NCBI GenBank assembly: GCA_025084515.1
Contig: JAJAGP010000201.1
Location: 222,501 to 286,500, forward strand
DNA: 64,000 bases
Direction of reading: 5' to 3'
Source: Ancistrus triradiatus
Lineage: Eukaryota > Chordata > Actinopteri > Siluriformes > Loricariidae
Part shown: positions 45,641 through 57,699 of the stretch, in pieces
How positions within the stretch are numbered: position 1 is the first letter of the stretch
Layout of the letters: each line of letters begins with the position of its first letter
Position numbers and translations under genes: made by a program
Notes under the pieces: generated by a model
Told to the model about the DNA's origin: nothing
The model's database searches: none
What the model saw: the letters and a program-made list of their open reading frames with translations, nothing else

Positions 45641-47215
45641 CAGAGTATCGCAGAGCTGGATGGTCCAGCAACATCAGTGTGTTTCCAGAAGCACTATGTA
45701 GTAATTGTGGATCGTGAAGCTGTGTGGTTTCAGGAACATTGCACTGTCATGACAACATGAAATTGCTGAACCTTTGTGGCTGCATAATATTGTTGGAACA
45801 AGACAGCAACGTGTTCCAGGAACATCACTTTATCATGGTACTTCTGAAAGATCTCGCATCAGCAGTATGAATCCAAATTGAGCCAAAATTTTCATAGAGC
45901 TGTGATCTTCCAGAAAAAGCGCGAAGCCTCATTTCTCCAGCAATAAAAGCTGCTTTGCAGCTGTGAAGTTCCTGGAACATCAGTGTTTTTCCAGCAACAA
46001 TATGAAGCCATTGTGTATAGTGAAGCTGTGTGGTTCCAGGAACCCAGAGTATCATGAAGCTGTATTCATCCAGGAACATTGTACTGTCATGAAAACAACA
46101 TGAAGTTCCTGAACCTTTCTGGCTGCATGATGCTCCTGGAACAAGACAGCAATGACGTCCAGGAACATCACGTTATCATGGTACTTCTGAAAGACCTTGC
46201 ATCAACAATATGAATCCGTACTTACCCAAGATTATTGCAGAGCTGGATGGTCCAGGATCAGCATGATGCCTCATTTTTCCAGCAATAGCAGCAGGATTTC
46301 TTTGCAGCCCTGAAGGTCCTGGAACATCAGTGTGTTTCCATCCCTGGTCCATGATAGCTGTGTGATGTTTCTCATAGAAATATTGCTTCATCAAATTCCA
46401 GAACTTTCACAGATGCAAAGCTTACTGTTGCTGGAAAATGTAGAGGAATGATCCTGGAACCGCACAGTTTCATGGCTTCATATTGTTGCTGGAAACAGAA
46501 ATTGATTATATTTAGGAAGTACAATTATATAATATGATGTTCCAGGACCTTCACAGTAGCAAAGATGTCCTGCTGCTGTTACTGGAGAAACAAGGCTTCA
46601 TGCTGTTCCTGGAACAGCACAGCTCTACAATATGGTTCTGTATGGCTTCATATTGTTGCTGGAAACACATGAGTGCAAGAACTTTCAGAAGTACCATGCC
46701 AGTATGCCATTCCTGGACCTTAATGTTCCTGGATCCAGCAGCACATCAAGGACCATGAGGAACATGCATCTTATTAGGACTATTAAGCAGCGATGAGGTC
46801 CAGGAACATCACATTATCATGGTACTTCTGAAAGATCTCGCATCAGCAGTATGAAGCCATATTGAGGAAGAAGTCTCACAGAGCTGATGTGACGTGATGT
46901 TCCAGGAACAGCATGGAGCATCATTTCTCCAGCAGTAGCAGCAGGACTGCTTTGCAGCCGTGAAGGACCTGGAACATCAAACTGTCTTGATTGTTGTATT
47001 TCCAGTAAAAATATGAAGCCATTGTGAACCAGAAGTATCGGAGAGTTGTGTGGTTCCAGGAAAATCAAGCATCGTTTTTCTAGCAACACTTCAGCATCCT
47101 CACGAAGCAATGTTTCTATGGGAAATATCTCACAGCTGTCATGGTACGTCTAGAAGATCGTGTCTTGTTCCAAGAGTATTATGCAGCTACAAAGGTCCAG
47201 GAAGATCCTGAAAAC
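45640..47215. repeat. 1.6-kb degenerate array (CCAGGAACATCA / TTTCCAGCAACA)
   Basis: Short phrases TTCCAGGAACATCA, CAGCAACA, TATGAAGCCA and CACAGAGCTG recur throughout. A longer phrase (TTATCATGGTACTTCTGAAAGA) occurs near 45830, 46172 and 46815, indicating larger diverged repeats with offsets of about 342 and 643 bp. Confidence 0.85.
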
Positions 47216-47394
47216 TGGAGAATAATATGTTCATAAATAAATAAATAAATGGAGAGAAATTAATAAATGTTTTTTTAATATGTGAGGTGTGAGAGGAGAT
47301 TTAAATGTGATGTCAGTGATAAGATCACCTGCTGCTTGTTTATTAATCAGATCAGGATCTGCTCTAATTCAAAATCACATTACTCCAGAGATAA
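47216..47394. other. Spacer with short AAAT run
   Basis: (AAAT) run at about 47232-47250; otherwise unique. Confidence 0.4.
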
Positions 47395-47950
47395 TCCCCG
47401 GTGTCTGATTGGCTGTCATGTGGAATGAGAACTGTGATGTCATTAGAGAAGAAAAATGATTGGTTCTGATTGCTTACAGGATCCTTAAGTAGTAAAACTG
47501 CATTCTGATTTGTCATTTTAGACGAGAACTGCACTGCAATTGCTTGGTGTTGCTGATTTGTTGTTATTAGAATGAGAGCTGTGTTCTGATTGGTCATTAT
47601 TAATAATGGGAGCTGTGTTCTGATTTCTGATTGGTTGTTGTTACTATGAGAGCTGTGTTCTGGTTTCTGATTGGTCGTTACTATGAGAGCTGTGTTCTGG
47701 TTTCTGATTGGTCGTTGTTACTATGAGAGCTGTGTTCTGATTTCTGATTGGTTGTTGTTACTATGAGAGCTGTGTTCTGATTTCTGATTGGTCGTCGTTA
47801 TTATGGGATCTGTGTTCTGATTTGTGATTGGTTGTTGTTACTATGAGAGCTGTGTTCTGATTTCTGATTGGTCGTCGTTATTATGGGATCTGTGTTCTGA
47901 TTTCTGATTGGTCGTCGTTACTATGGGAGCTGTGTTCTGATTGGTCTTTG
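47395..47950. repeat. Array of roughly 40-bp units each with an inverted CCAAT box
   Basis: Units of GAGAGCTGTGTTCTGATTTCTGATTGGTCGTTGTTACTAT type, most regular from 47590 to 47945, with about ten TGATTGG occurrences. TGATTGG is the reverse of CCAATCA, the NF-Y core. Diverged single units lie at 47410-47590. Confidence 0.9.
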
Positions 47951-48243
47951 CGAGTTCCTAGTCGGTTTGCTGATTATGTAATATCATTGATTAATAATTA
48001 ATATGATTGATTATTGATTTCTGATTCAGTAATATTGAAGTGTTCATTGATCTTGTTAGTTTTTACTGGATGTCTGCGCATGCGTCTGCTCGCTTGTGTC
48101 TCTTAGAGCTGGTATTTTTTCTCCCCTCGTCCTTCATCATGCATTCCCCGTGCTGGTGATTTCTTATCTGAACTGCGCCAGGCTCGGGCCCCTGACACCT
48201 GCACCCTCACGGGCATGTTCTGCATATGAATCAAACGCCAGCG

Positions 48244-48291
<48 letters not shown>

Positions 48292-48545
48292 CGGATGTGT
48301 TAAAGGTTCAGAACAACAAGGACTAGTGTCAGAATTCAGTGCAGAGGCTTGGGGAGGCAGGACCCTGAGGCCCCGTTTATAGAAGCACTGCAGTATTTAA
48401 GACGCAGGACACGTTTAAAGTCGTTTATGTCCTGAGCCCAGTGCAGGGCGTCATTAGAGACAAAAAAAAAACATAACGGGGTGGAATTATAGTAATAATT
48501 ACAAAAAAAAAAACGTCTCACAGGCTTCACTTAAGGTCAGAGGAG
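47951..48545. other. Unique non-coding DNA with (CA)n
   Basis: A (CA)n microsatellite of about 45 bp lies at 48245-48290. No exon found. Confidence 0.6.
48245..48290. repeat. (CA)n microsatellite
   Basis: Pure CA run. Confidence 0.97.
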
Positions 48546-48775
48546 ACTGTGCTCTGGGTTTTGATTGGTTAAATGGTTAATAATGATAAGAACTGATCTC
48601 TGATTACTAGACGTGGGCGTTCCTGTGAACATGATATTATTGTATAATTAAAATAAGAAGAAAAAGTAGAAGAATGAAGCTTTTTTGACTTACAGGTCAT
48701 CATTAGAGACAAGAGCTGTGTTCTGATTGGCCGTTATTAATAATGAGAGCTGTGTTCTAATTGGTTGTTATTAGA
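48546..48775. repeat. Scattered units of the TGATTGG array
   Basis: GTTTTGATTGGTT near 48556, then GAGCTGTGTTCTGATTGGCCGTTATT and GAGCTGTGTTCTAATTGGTTGTTATT at 48713-48770. Same unit as 47590-47945. Confidence 0.75.
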
Positions 48776-50318
48776 GATTAGTACTTTCCTGAAGTCGCCC
48801 TTAAAATCAGAGATAAAGCGTGAAATAACATGAAAACAATAACAATAACTATAATAATAATTAGAAAAATAACAATATAATCTAATCATTAAATCAGATA
48901 ATAATATAATTATTAGTAACGTAATAAATAAATGTATTTCTATTAAATGATGTGGAAATGTGTGTAAAATTTTACTTATGCTTCATGGAAACTTATTCAG
49001 GACAGGAACGTGTGACCATACAAGGGTGATGGACAATGTAGAACCCATCAACAGAAAAGAGACCAGCAAGGCACAACCTTATATGGCTGGATTTCTGTGT
49101 AGAATTAGAGGTTAAATAAATAAATAAATCTGATGTTCTTTGATGTCAGCGCCGTATTATGAGCATTGGAGGTGAATTCACCTTTCTGAGCCGAACACCT
49201 GAAAAGAAGAGCCTAAAAATAAAAAGCGAGCGCTCGTTGTAATCCGCCAATGTGGAGGAGAAATAAAGAGATGAAAGTGCACAGTCCTGATGGTGGGAAT
49301 CTCCCCGGATCTGTGGGTGACGGGGATTAGACGGGCGCGGGTGGGGGGTCCGGGGCCGGTGCCGGTGCTCAGACAGGGCCCGAGAGGGGGATTACAGACG
49401 CAGCGCTGCATCTGGGTGAGGAGAGAACAGAGCTCAATTAACACCGAGGGAACGAGGAACCACCAAGGAATCTGAAATAATCCCCGTCCCACGGTGCAGT
49501 GGGGCAATGGACTGCAGTAAAAAGAACGATGGGGAGGGACCGTATAATCTCTGGTTCTGGTTCTGGGTATGTGAGGATGGTTGGATTACGTCCAGAGGTC
49601 GATTCGTAAACCTTACCCTTATCACAGGAAACCAGTCGGCCCTCATCGCAGCCTCCAGAGCAGCACAGAGGCCCCGGGGCCCACACTTATCCCGCTGATA
49701 AAACCGGAGAAGAGACCCATCAGATTGGGAATTATATGTATTTTATATACTGTAATAAGATCCAAATTCATGCAGCAGCAAAGCCAAAAACATCCTAAAG
49801 ATTTTCTTATTGATTAACAGAAGCTTCAAAATGTTAGTTGGGCTTAAGAGAAAAAATAAGAGAGACTAAGAATAATAATAAATCTTAAAAAGTGAAATTG
49901 TATAATATAATTAATATTTTAAAAAATAGTTTTAGAATAATATTAGATCTATAAATTAGATTTTTATACATAAGTTATTATCATTATTTTTTATAATTCA
50001 AATGTTCTCTGTTTGTGCCCTTTATTTATTTTTATATCAATTTATTTATTTAAATAAATGTCAAAATATTAGCAATACTCACTAAGTAAATATTTAATTT
50101 TCTATAATAATACCAATAATATTAATAATCACAATATATTAATAATTTAATAATGTATTTATTAAGTTTTAAATTTCAATATAATCATATAATAATGTAA
50201 TAATATTATTATGTTTATATATAATGTATTGTTATTATAAAAATGCAATGTTCATAAATGTGTTCATTTATTAAATGTTTGAATTAATTTATATTCCAAA
50301 TGTTAGCCAGGCTTATTA

Positions 50319-50365
<47 letters not shown>

Positions 50366-50477
50366 CAATATTATATTGAATAGTAAACACATTTATATAA
50401 TTATAAAAAAATAATAATAAATTATTATTCGTATTATTAGTTATATATCAAGTATTATTATTATTTATTATAATTAT
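48776..50477. other. Unique and AT-rich non-coding DNA
   Basis: 48800-48960 and 49830-50477 are AT-rich. The block at 49140-49720 is GC-richer and of ordinary complexity. An (AAT)n/(TAA)n run lies at about 50318-50365. No exon recognised. Confidence 0.45.
50318..50365. repeat. (TAA)n microsatellite
   Basis: Pure TAA/AAT run of about 45 bp. Confidence 0.95.
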
Positions 50478-50648
50478 TGATCTGTGATTGTTCAGTGTTT
50501 GGTCTGTGATTGGTCTGTGATTGCTCGATGTTTGGTCAATGTTTGGTCTGTGATTGGTCTGTGATTGGTCTGTGATTGGTCGATGATTGGTCAGTGATTG
50601 GTCAGTGTTTGGTCTGTGATTGGTCAGTGTTTGGTCGGTGATCGGTCA
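50478..50648. repeat. About 10-12 bp tandem (GTGATTGGTCT)
   Basis: Short units TGATTGGTC(T/A)G alternate with TGTTTGGTC over about 170 bp, giving another cluster of inverted CCAAT cores. Unit length differs from the array at 47590. Confidence 0.9.
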
Positions 50649-51175
50649 GCAGTTGTAGTTTGCTGTAATTGAGGCTGAGGCGCAGCAGCGTAGGAATATT
50701 TGCATGTTGTAATTGTAGCAGCGTGTCAGAAGGAAGCTGTTCCACACTATTACTATAATGATGTTTGTTCTACATCTAGATTCCCAAAAATAAACGTGGC
50801 CTTCTGTTTTTCCCATGGTGCCGTAATAAAACTGAGCCTGCACCGAGCGACTGATTCCTCTGAACGTGGTGCCGGAGCGAGGCAGGGTATCGGGTTCGGT
50901 GAAAAACTCCTCCAGCCGGTGCTACAATCCCATACAATCCCATATGATCCATCCAGCAGTCTGTGCAGCATCAACATGTGGCAGACCTGCAACCATCTGC
51001 ACAACAGAGTCGACTCACAACTCGCTTCATTTGAGTATTTGATTCTGACTCACCAAACGTTTCACTGATTCAATCACTATCTCACTGAAAGAGAAAGAAG
51101 AGAATTTCTGAACCAATCAAACAATTACTTCACTCAAATGATTCAGACAATTTCTTCATTTCTGGTGCTTTCACA
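50649..51175. other. Unique non-coding DNA ending in GATTCA-type scraps
   Basis: Ordinary sequence to about 51020. 51025-51160 then has GATTC-type phrases (ACGTTTCACTGATTCAATCACT, AAATGATTCAGAC) related to the array at 27050. Confidence 0.5.
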
Positions 51176-51645
51176 TCACTTTTTCATTTCTTTCTTTCTT
51201 TCTTTCCTTTCATCTGTCCTTATTTTTTCTTTTGTTTTGTTCTTTTATTGTTTTCCTGTCCTTTCATACCTATTTATTTTCTTATTTCCTTAATTGTTTC
51301 TTTTGTTATTTGTTTCTTTTTTCTGGCCTTTTGCATAGTTTTCTCTTTCTTTCTTTCTTTGCTTTCATTATTTCTTTCCTTTCTCTATGTCCTTCCACTT
51401 TATTTTTCTCTTTCTTTCTGTTTTTCTATTTGTCCTTCCCTTGAATCTCTTCTTTCCTTCTGTCCTTTACTTATCTTTCCTTTTTATAAGCTTTTCGGTC
51501 TTCCTTTCTTTCCTTCTATCTCTGTTTCCTTGTCAATTCCCCTCTTTTGTCCAACGTATTTATTTTTCTTTTCTTTTGTTTTCTGTCCTTTCATATTCAT
51601 TTATTTTCTTATCTTGTCTTCTGTGTTCTGTGTCCGACCCACGGA
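51176..51645 (+). repeat. CT-rich satellite block
   Basis: CTTT runs with CTGTCCTTTCATACCTATTTATTTTCTTAT at about 51256 and a near copy (CTGTCCTTTCATATTCATTTATTTTCTTAT) at about 51583, implying a unit near 327 bp. Composition is close to family C at 55590. Confidence 0.8.
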
Positions 51646-51784
51646 ACAATTCACTGATTCAAACACTGCCTTGCTTGAGAAAAAGTGAAGCGAATCATAA
51701 AGTGACTGACTCCCTGATTCAGTGCCAACTCACTGAGTGAATGTCTCACAGTAGAAGATGGAACTGAGGGAATGATTCAGTCAG
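51646..51784. repeat. GATTCACTGATTCA-type repeat scrap
   Basis: AATTCACTGATTCAAACACTG and GACTCCCTGATTCAGTG phrases: two to three units of the family at 27050 and 62320. Confidence 0.75.
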
Positions 51785-51950
51785 TTTACATTTACATTTA
51801 CAGCATTTAGCAGACGCCCTTATCCGGAGCAACTTACAATTCATACAGCCTTACAATCCAAGCAATTGTGGATAAAGGGCCTTGCTCAAGGACCCAACAG
51901 TGGCATCTTTGCAGAGGTGGGATTTGATCCCTGGACCTTCTGCTCCAGCC
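51785..51950 (-). mobile_element. tRNA-derived SINE, minus strand, copy 3 (5' truncated)
   Basis: Same element as 19829-20025. It keeps the ATTTACATTTACAGCATT tail and the B-box region (GGATCAAATCCC on the minus strand), but stops near CCTTCTGCTCCAGCC, so the A-box part is missing. Confidence 0.85.
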
Positions 51951-52674
51951 AATCAGAGCCTCTGTTTATAATTACAGCCTTGCCCCTAAGAGCTGTTGTT
52001 TGTTTACTGATCCAGAACAACTCTGAGCAATACTGAATCATTTACTGATTCATTTGGCTTAGCAGAAAGACACAGGTGTGAAATTTCTGTGTGTGTGTGT
52101 GTGTGTACGTGTGTGTGAAATGCCTATCAATCAAAAGTTCAGTGTTTTTAAGTAAGAGCAGATAAATCAGTAGCTTTAGGAATCGATCTGGTGACATTTC
52201 AGATGTCTCAGGTTCCATCAGCTGCTCCCGAATCAACGACCTCGAACTTTAAACATCTGAAACTCTGAAGCTGCAGAATCAGATCTTGTAGATTAGAGGA
52301 TTAGATCAGAGTTCAGTGCAAAGCAGCACAAACATCTGCACAAACCTCTGCACAAACAACTGAAAGAGTGCTGAAAAACAATTATGTTAAGAAAGAAATT
52401 TTTGATATGTTTTTGTTGGTTTTCAACATGACGAGGCATAAACAGAATCTCCACAATGTTAAGTGTGAAACATATAACAAAAAATTAAATGTGTGCAAAA
52501 GTTTTGGCACCTTTTCCCCATAGCACAGTGTTTTTGTAACATCCTGGTTCTTAATCTCAGGGTCAGGATTGTTTCCTGCAGACGTGATTTCAGGTCCAAA
52601 ACTCTCAAACTGATCTGAGTAACTTTCGCTTAAATATAGATTATGAGGTACAATTTAAACCAGCATTCATATAA
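51951..52674. other. Unique non-coding DNA with (GT)n
   Basis: GT run at 52088-52118. TGTGCAAAAGTTTTGGCACC at about 52493 resembles a Tc1-type terminal sequence, so an old element end may lie here. Confidence 0.45.
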
Positions 52675-52940
52675 TAAAATGAAATTGCATTTCAGACCTG
52701 CAACACATTCCAAAAAAGTTGAGATGGAGACAATTTAGGGCTAGTAATGAGATAAAAATACTAAATAATGATGTGATTTCAAACAGATGAGTATGATCAT
52801 GATTTAATGCAGCATCCAGAAAAGGCTGAGTCTTTGAGGAGTAAAGAGGATCAGAGGATCTCCAGTTTATCACCAAACTTTTGAGAAAATGTGAAATGTT
52901 AAAAAACAATGTTCCTCAAAGAAAGACTGTAAGGGATTTA

Positions 52941-54577
52941 CAGTTGTATGAAAAAGTTTGGGCACCCCTGATAATTTTCATGATTTTAGTTTATAAATCA
53001 TTGGTTGTTCAGATCAGCAACTTGAGTTAAATATATCATATAGCAGATGAACACAGTGATATTTGAGAAGTGAAATGAAGTTTATAGGATTTACAGAAAG
53101 TGTGCAGTAATTATTTCAAACCAAAAATTAGGCAGGTGCATAAATTGGGCACCCCAACAGACAAAAAAAGGAAGGGGGGGAGTGAAGAAAAAGGGGAAAA
53201 AAGAAAAAATGACATCATATTTAGTAGATCCTCCGTGTGTAGAAATGACAGCCGCTCTAAACGCTTTCCTACAGCTTCCCAGTCTGGATTCTGGTTGAAG
53301 GTGCTTTGGACCATTCTTCTTTAGAAACATCTCCAGTTCAGTCATGTTTGATGGTTTCCGAGCATGGACAGCCCACATTTTCAGTAATATTCATGTCTGG
53401 GGGACTGATATGGCCATTCCAGAACGTTGTACTGGTTCCTCTGCATGAATGCCTTAGTAGATTTTGAGCAGGGTTTGGGGCCGTTGGCCTCGGAGCAACT
53501 TTGTCACTGATTCTAGAACATTGTTCTCAAGAATCTGGAGATATTAACTACAATCCATGCGACCCTCAACTTTAACAAGATTCCTAGTACCTGCACTGGC
53601 CACACAGTCCCACAGCATGATGGAACCACCACCAAATTTTACTGTGGGTAGCAAGTGTTTGTCTTGGGATGCTGTGTTCTTTTTCCGCTCCTTGTTATGT
53701 CCAAATAACTTAATTTTAGTTTCATCAGTACACAGCACTTTATTCCAAAATGAAGCTGGATGTCCAAATGTGCTGTAGCACACCTCAAGTGACTCTGGTT
53801 TGTGGCGTGGCTGCAGAAAAGACTTTCTTCGCATTCTCTCCCATACAGGCTCTCTTGTGCAAAGTGCGCTGTATAGTTGAACGATGAACAGTGACAACCA
53901 TCTGCAGCAAGAGAGGTGTAGGTTCTTTGGAGGGGGTCGTGGCTTGACTATGACTGTTTTTTCTCACCATCCTTCGCCTCTGCCTAGCTGAGATTTTTCT
54001 TGGTCTGCCACTTCGGGAGTTCCTTAACTAGAAAACTGTGGCTGTGGTTCTCCATTTGCCTCACTATGTTCCTCACCAGTGGGAAACTGGACAGCTGTGA
54101 AATCTCTGAGAGAGCTTTGTCCCTTTTCCCTGAACCATGATGTTGAACACCTTTTTTCCGGCCATTAGAGTTGTTTTTGAGGCTTCTCATGTTGCCACTA
54201 TTCAGAGAAGATGCAAGAGGAGAAGAAAACTTCCAATTGGCCACCGTAACCCACTTTCTCATAGTTGGATTCACTTGTGTATGTAGGATCAGGGGTCAAT
54301 GAGCTTACAAAAAAAATTTTGTGTTACAATAATTAGTGCTCAAAGGTATCAAATAATGACAAGGGGGCCCAAAATTTATGCCACCTGCCTAATTTTGTTT
54401 TAAATAAGCTACTGCACACTTCGTAAAACCTATAAAATTAATTTCACCTTTTCAAATATCACTGTGTTCATCTGCTATATGATATATTTACCTGAAATTG
54501 CTGAGCTGGACAACCAATGATTTATGAAGAAATATCATGAAAATTATCAGGGGTGCCCAAACTTTTTCATACGACTG
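52941..54577 (-). mobile_element. Full-length Tc1-type transposon with about 215-bp inverted ends
   Basis: A 1637-bp element. Its left end (CAGTTGTATGAAAAAGTTTG) and right end are inverted repeats with one mismatch in the first 40 bp, and terminal similarity extends about 215 bp inwards. It is flanked by TA at 52939-52940 and 54578-54579, the expected target duplication. The transposase gene is on the minus strand and disrupted. Confidence 0.93.
53111..54274 (-). pseudogene. Decayed Tc1-type transposase
   Basis: Read on the minus strand, coding pieces lie at about 53984-54274 (N-terminal, HTH region), 53785-53970 (STIQRTLHK-type second HTH part) and 53544-53897 (catalytic start, with CTDET near 53720-53735 giving the first catalytic Asp, and GGGSIMLWDC-type sequence). 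The remaining catalytic region, around 53111-53540, is scattered over shifted frames and carries stops. Frameshifts separate the pieces, so no functional transposase is expected. The family catalyses cut-and-paste transposition at TA sites. Confidence 0.85.
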
Positions 54578-54905
54578 TATATATTTCTCCCTCTACAGAG
54601 CATAATATCATTAAACCATTCAAGGAATCTGGAGGAATTTCCTAAAAAGGCTAAACTGAAGAGGGGTGATCTCCACTCCCTCAGACGGAACTGCATCAAG
54701 AACCATCATTCATCAGTAGCTGATAGAACCACATGGACAAGGGATTCCTTTATCAAACCTTTATCAAGCTCTACAATACAGAGTTACATTCACAGATACC
54801 ACTTAAAACGTTACTGTGCTAAAATGAAGCCTTATGTTATAACCATGTCCAGAAGCGGCTTGGCTTCTCTGGGCTCGGAGGATCTGGGATGGGCCATTAC
54901 CCTGT

Positions 54906-55589
54906 GGGGACGGGGATTGTGCTCATCCTCTGAACATCTTTCCTTTGTAGATGCTGCGTTTGTACCAAATCATGATTTGAATCACCTGTTGGCTTGGGGG
55001 ATCGTCCCCTCAGTTAGGGATCTTAGCGTATAATTCAGCTCCACACGTGCCATTGTCTTCGTCCTCTTTCTTTGGGATCTTTGTGTTATATAATCATCAC
55101 CCTGCACCTGCTGGCTTTGTGGAGGTGCAGTCGAACCCGAGCCGTCTCCTGTCTGTCTGCGCTCCTGCCTGGCTGCCGTCCCGCTGATCTGGAGGCGCTG
55201 GCTGATGTAATATCCATGGTGTCTGATTTGTTTAGCTTTCTTCATCTCTAATGAAGTGTAGAAGAGGAGAAGCTGAAAGTCTGCCCTCGTCCAGCAGAAC
55301 CCCAAACGAACGACGCCTTACGTTCGTTATCTCCATTATCCCGCGTGATCTGCTCTGCGCTTTCCTTCAGCTGAGTTACCCCACCATATCCATTCAGCCG
55401 CAGCAAGAGAACTCACCCAGACGTCCCACATCCCACAATGCATCACAGGAATCCGGCATAACACAAAACAGCACAAAACAACACGAGACGTTCCAAAAAT
55501 ATCACCGGAGACGTTCAGGAGGAATTTCAGACCTTTGGTCCTGGAGCAGCGGAAAAGAGTTATTCAAAAAAGAACAAGGGTTCAAGTCC
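54906..55589. other. Unique non-coding DNA
   Basis: GC-richer ordinary sequence. A plus open frame from 55251 runs into the following CT-rich satellite and reaches 318 codons only because of it. Confidence 0.45.
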
Positions 55590-56690
55590 CAGTACTTCCC
55601 TTCTTTCTGCCTTTATTTATCTTTTCATTTTAAACCGTTCTTTCTTTATTTATTTATCTTTCGTTCATTGACACTTTTTTCTTTCTTTTCTTCCTTCCTT
55701 CTGTCTTTCTACCCACAACTATTTCCTTCTGTTGTTTTTTCTTTCATAGTTTTTATACATCATTTTTCTTTCTTTCTTTCTGTCTTTCTTTCTTTCTTTC
55801 CTTATTTCTTACTTCTGCAGACACAATTTTTTGTCTTTGATCATTTTTTATTTTCTTCCTTTCTACTTCTATACACCATTTGTTCTTCCCTTTATGTATG
55901 TTTTCTTTTAAAACTTTTCTTTCTTTCTTTCTTTCTTCATCATCTTTTCACTTCTATCATGTTTCTTTTCTTGTCTTCCTTCTTTTTTTGCTCTGACCCT
56001 CAACTGTCTTATCTTCCTTTCTTCTTTCAAACTTTTTCTTTCTTCCTTGTTTTCTATCATACTTTTTTCTTTCTTTCATTCTTTCTTTGTCACTTTTTTC
56101 CTTCTCCCCATCATATTTCTTTTCTTACTTCACTTCCATCTGTCCTTCAACCCACAACTGTTGTTCCTTCCCTTTTTTTCTATATACCTTTATTTCTTTG
56201 TGGATGAATTTTCCCTTCCCTCTCTTTCTTTTTCACTTTCTTCATTTCTTGCTCTTTCACGTCACTATGCATTTCTCTCATCACTTTACATTTTTCTTTC
56301 CTTTTGTTCTTTCATTTTTTTATCCTAACTCATATTTATTTTCTTCCTTTCATTCCTTTGTCTAGACCCACAACTGTCTTATCATCCCTTTTTTCAGCAT
56401 ACACAGTTTCTTTTTCATTTTCTACCTTTCTATTCCCGCACACATTTTGTTCTTTCCTTCTGCCTTTTATTTACATTTTCCTTTTAAGTCTTTTTTCTTT
56501 CTGTCTACCATATTTCTTTTCTTCCTTTCTTTTCTGTCAAACTTTTTCTTTTTGTTTCTGTCTTTCTTACTTTCTTTTTCACCTTTTCACTTCTGTCTAT
56601 GACATTTTTCTTTACGTTCCTCAACTTTCTTTCTCTTCTTCCTTCTTCCCTTCCTTTTTTCTGTCATACATTTAGTTTTCTTTTCTTTTT

Positions 56691-56738
<48 letters not shown>

Positions 56739-56905
56739 TTCTTTTTATTTCCTTCTTCCCTGTTGTATACACATAATTATTTTTTATTTTATTTTTTTCT
56801 TCTTTCCCTCTGTCCTTCCACAATATTTGTTTTCTGTTTGTTCATTCTGTCTCTCCTTTCTAACTTGATCATTTTTTTTTTCTTTTGTTCTTTATTGTTC
56901 TTTAG
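55590..56905 (+). repeat. CT-rich complex satellite, family C
   Basis: Pyrimidine-rich block of about 1.3 kb with recurring CAACCCACAACTGT(T/C)(G/T)TT, TTCTTTGTGGATGAATTTTCCC, CTTTCACGTCACTATGCATTTC and CATACACATAATT phrases. A pure CTTT run is at about 56692-56740. Units near 300 bp recur at 59430-60130 and, inverted, at 61225-61770. Confidence 0.85.
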
Positions 56906-57333
56906 TCTCTATATCAGAGTCATTTACATTTTAAACCTTTCAGTTATAAATTCCATTTCTCTTTCTAAACTCTCGGTTCCTTTTTTATGTTCTGTTTATA
57001 TTAGCCCTGTGGATGATGATGTACGATGCAGCAGCAGCAGAATCTGATTAAATTCCAGCGGTGCAGATCCTGAATATTCCTGCTGTTTATAACAGCTTTA
57101 CTTTATAAATATTCCAGATGTTGAGTTATTTATTACAGCTGCAGCAGCAGATCTAATCCTGAGATCGACCACAGCTCCTGTCCTTCAGCTTCAATCGTTT
57201 GTTTTACAATCAGCGGACAAATGACATCAAGCCACAAAAACACAGCAATTGCTTTTTATTTTTTACCCTTTTTTGGCGGAACGTGATTTTATGGAGCTGG
57301 AATAATGTGACTGAGTATTGCTGTTGACCTGAG

Positions 57334-57337
<4 letters not shown>
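56906..57337. other. Unique non-coding DNA
   Basis: Short GCAGCAGCAG runs at 57028 and 57139; nothing else recognised. Confidence 0.4.

Positions 57338-57369
<32 letters not shown>
57338..57369. repeat. (CA)n microsatellite
   Basis: Pure CA run of about 30 bp. Confidence 0.95.
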
Positions 57370-57371
<2 letters not shown>

Positions 57372-57509
57372 CTGTCTACAGTGCTGTGCTGTTTATAAAC
57401 TGTAACAGAACATCTAAAATAAGTTGTTTTTTAATCAAAGTTTCTCCGTCTGAGTTTAAACAGCAGATTAAAATCAAATTTGTTTTATAGAAATAAAATG
57501 AAAAATGAG

Positions 57510-57514
<5 letters not shown>

Positions 57515-57546
<32 letters not shown>
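57515..57546. repeat. (CT)n microsatellite
   Basis: Pure CT run of about 32 bp. Confidence 0.95.
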
Positions 57547-57547
<1 letters not shown>

Positions 57548-57699
57548 GCTGTTTTTTTTGTTTGTTTGTATGTTCTTTTCCAGTCTGTAATCACTTTTTT
57601 CTGTTTGTGTTTTGTCCTTTATTGAAACGTTACGTTTATACCAAATGTAATCAATCAAAAAAAAGGAACCAAAAACATTTTATGTTATGAATAAAGTTC

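Larger units (their letters stand above)
52675..54905 (+). mobile_element. Older Tc1-type element, plus strand, hosting a younger Tc1 insertion
   Basis: The left part (52675-52940) and right part (54580-54905) read together as one copy of the family at 12800 and 23480. The right part encodes a recognisable stretch of a Tc1 transposase DNA-binding region (LRRNCIKNHHSS, RTTWTRDSFIKPLSSSTIQ) up to an RSGLASLGSEDLGWAI region before similarity fades. The younger element at 52941-54577 splits it. Confidence 0.8.

Noticed and set aside
53544..53897. Active Tc1 transposase
   Set aside because: The coding region is broken by frameshifts and stops, and the catalytic part after the first Asp is not continuous.
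55251..56207. 318-codon plus open frame
   Set aside because: It begins in unique DNA but most of its length is CT-rich satellite; no motif or splice evidence.
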